From contig DQZA01000217.1 in the NCBI GenBank assembly GCA_011042035.1, forward strand, positions 1 through 6,087: a stretch of 6,087 bases of DNA, read 5' to 3'. The number at the start of each line of letters is the position of its first letter. Position 1 is the stretch's first letter. Under the pieces are notes generated by a model. That model was not told the origin of the DNA. It saw only the letters and a program-made list of their open reading frames with translations, and searched no databases. The DNA is from Desulfobacteraceae bacterium (GTDB taxonomy: Bacteria > Desulfobacterota > DSM-4660 > Desulfatiglandales > Desulfatiglandaceae). Of this stretch, positions 5,533 to 6,087 are shown in pieces. The position numbers and the translations under genes were made by a program.

Positions 5533-6087
5533 CTACTGTCTGCTCTTTCCGGGTTTCTCAGTGGAGGTAATCTCCGCGAATCTGAATTTCAACTGGGTAG
5601 GTTCTATTCTCACTATTGAAACCCTGTCTGTGGGAAGCAGAATCTGGTCGCGAGTGACGCGGAATGTCCTCCTTCCCCATTTCGCTAGGCCGAGATCTAG
5701 CTCAGCCCTGACATTATCAGGATTTAGGGTACTGGCATCCTTTCGCAGCCCCCTGCATTTTATGTTAAGCATCGGATTGATGGGTTCCACAATCTGCAAG
5801 TTAGCCGGAACATTGCGCAATTCTACGGGGACGGTCAAGGACACCTCGAAATTCTGCTGCCCAGCAAGCATGAGCCAAAATACGCTCACAAAGCCAAAGG
5901 CGGCAAGCTTCAACCTGTAGCGTCTTCTGACCATACTTACCAGCTTATCACTTAGGCCCTGTGAAGCAGCAACAGGAGTGGTTGTCTCTCTTAACATGCG
6001 ACCCAGTTGAACATGGTCGGAAATCCTTGACTCCTCTCCACCATGCATTACTGATACCGTGCCCCTTTCCTCAGAAACTACTATTAC
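5533..6087 (-). CDS. Diadenylate cyclase (CdaA-type) C-terminal end fused to a YbbR domain, 5'-truncated by the window edge
   Basis: The frame is open to the right edge, giving 184 visible residues. The first 34 (VIVVSEERGTVSV..., ending LGRMLRE) resemble the last strands and helix of the DAC domain of CdaA, which makes c-di-AMP from two ATP. The DGA and RHR catalytic motifs would lie just outside the window. A linker of about 25 residues ending in RRRYR leads to one membrane helix (about 60-76). A single YbbR domain follows (about 80-171), with TVPVELRNVPANLQIVEP and a closing PTQLKFRF strand. Basic residues before the helix put the DAC side in the cytoplasm and YbbR outside it. In Firmicutes CdaA and the YbbR protein CdaR are separate, adjacent, interacting proteins. 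An ATG at 6048 could be taken as the start of a separate gene, but it falls inside the DAC-like segment and lacks a well-placed ribosome binding site. Internal initiation at the ATG at 5934 cannot be excluded. Confidence 0.75.
   Translation of the reverse strand, partial: VIVVSEERGTVSVMHGGEESRISDHVQLGRMLRETTTPVAASQGLSDKLVSMVRRRYRLKLAAFGFVSVFWLMLAGQQNFEVSLTVPVELRNVPANLQIVEPINPMLNIKCRGLRKDASTLNPDNVRAELDLGLAKWGRRTFRVTRDQILLPTDRVSIVRIEPTQLKFRFAEITSTEKPGKSRQ

Noticed and set aside
6046..6048. ATG at 6048 as the start of a stand-alone YbbR protein
   Set aside because: The frame stays open upstream and reads as the end of a DAC domain on both sides of this codon, with no well-placed ribosome binding site.
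1..6087. CRISPR arrays, tRNA or rRNA genes, insertion sequences, riboswitches
   Set aside because: Coding density is nearly complete; the only gap of more than 20 bases is the 108-base mraZ promoter region, and none of these elements was seen.

Overview
The window is a stretch of bacterial chromosome with every gene on the minus strand. Read in the direction of transcription (high to low coordinates) it holds the end of a c-di-AMP cyclase/YbbR-type gene, a small membrane protein gene, and then the start of a division and cell wall (dcw) cluster in the classical order mraZ-rsmH-ftsL-ftsI-murE. The murE gene runs off the left edge. GC content is moderate (roughly half). The MurE carries the DNPR motif of meso-diaminopimelate-adding enzymes. 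The FtsI is a class B penicillin-binding protein with a C-terminal PASTA domain, as is common in Desulfobacterota (former Deltaproteobacteria) and Gram-positives. Together with a diadenylate cyclase-type gene next door, this suggests a Desulfobacterota-like bacterium. That placement is an inference, not a proof.

Region 6087-5533 is an open reading frame that enters from the right edge. Its first visible residues look like the last strands of a CdaA-type diadenylate cyclase (DAC) domain. It continues in the same frame, without a stop, through a basic linker and one membrane helix into a single YbbR domain. The usual two genes cdaA and cdaR (ybbR) therefore appear fused. Region 5532-5221 follows with no gap and encodes a 103-residue protein with three predicted membrane helices and no recognised function.

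Region 5220-5113 is the only real intergenic space (108 bases) and is the regulatory centre of the window. It has an A/T-rich tract, a strong sigma-70-type promoter (TTGACA, 17-base spacer, TAAAAG), and four AAAGTG-type boxes at exact 10-base steps. The first box overlaps the -10 element. These boxes match the known type of MraZ operator, so the cluster is probably autoregulated by its first gene product.

Region 5112-1 is one tightly packed operon: mraZ (regulator), rsmH (16S rRNA methyltransferase), ftsL (divisome scaffold), ftsI (septal transpeptidase) and murE (precursor synthesis). Neighbouring genes overlap or are separated by about 2 to 13 bases. Four of the five starts have a Shine-Dalgarno sequence at exactly 7 bases; ftsI has none and overlaps the ftsL stop as ATGA. 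No RNA genes, mobile elements or CRISPR arrays were seen.
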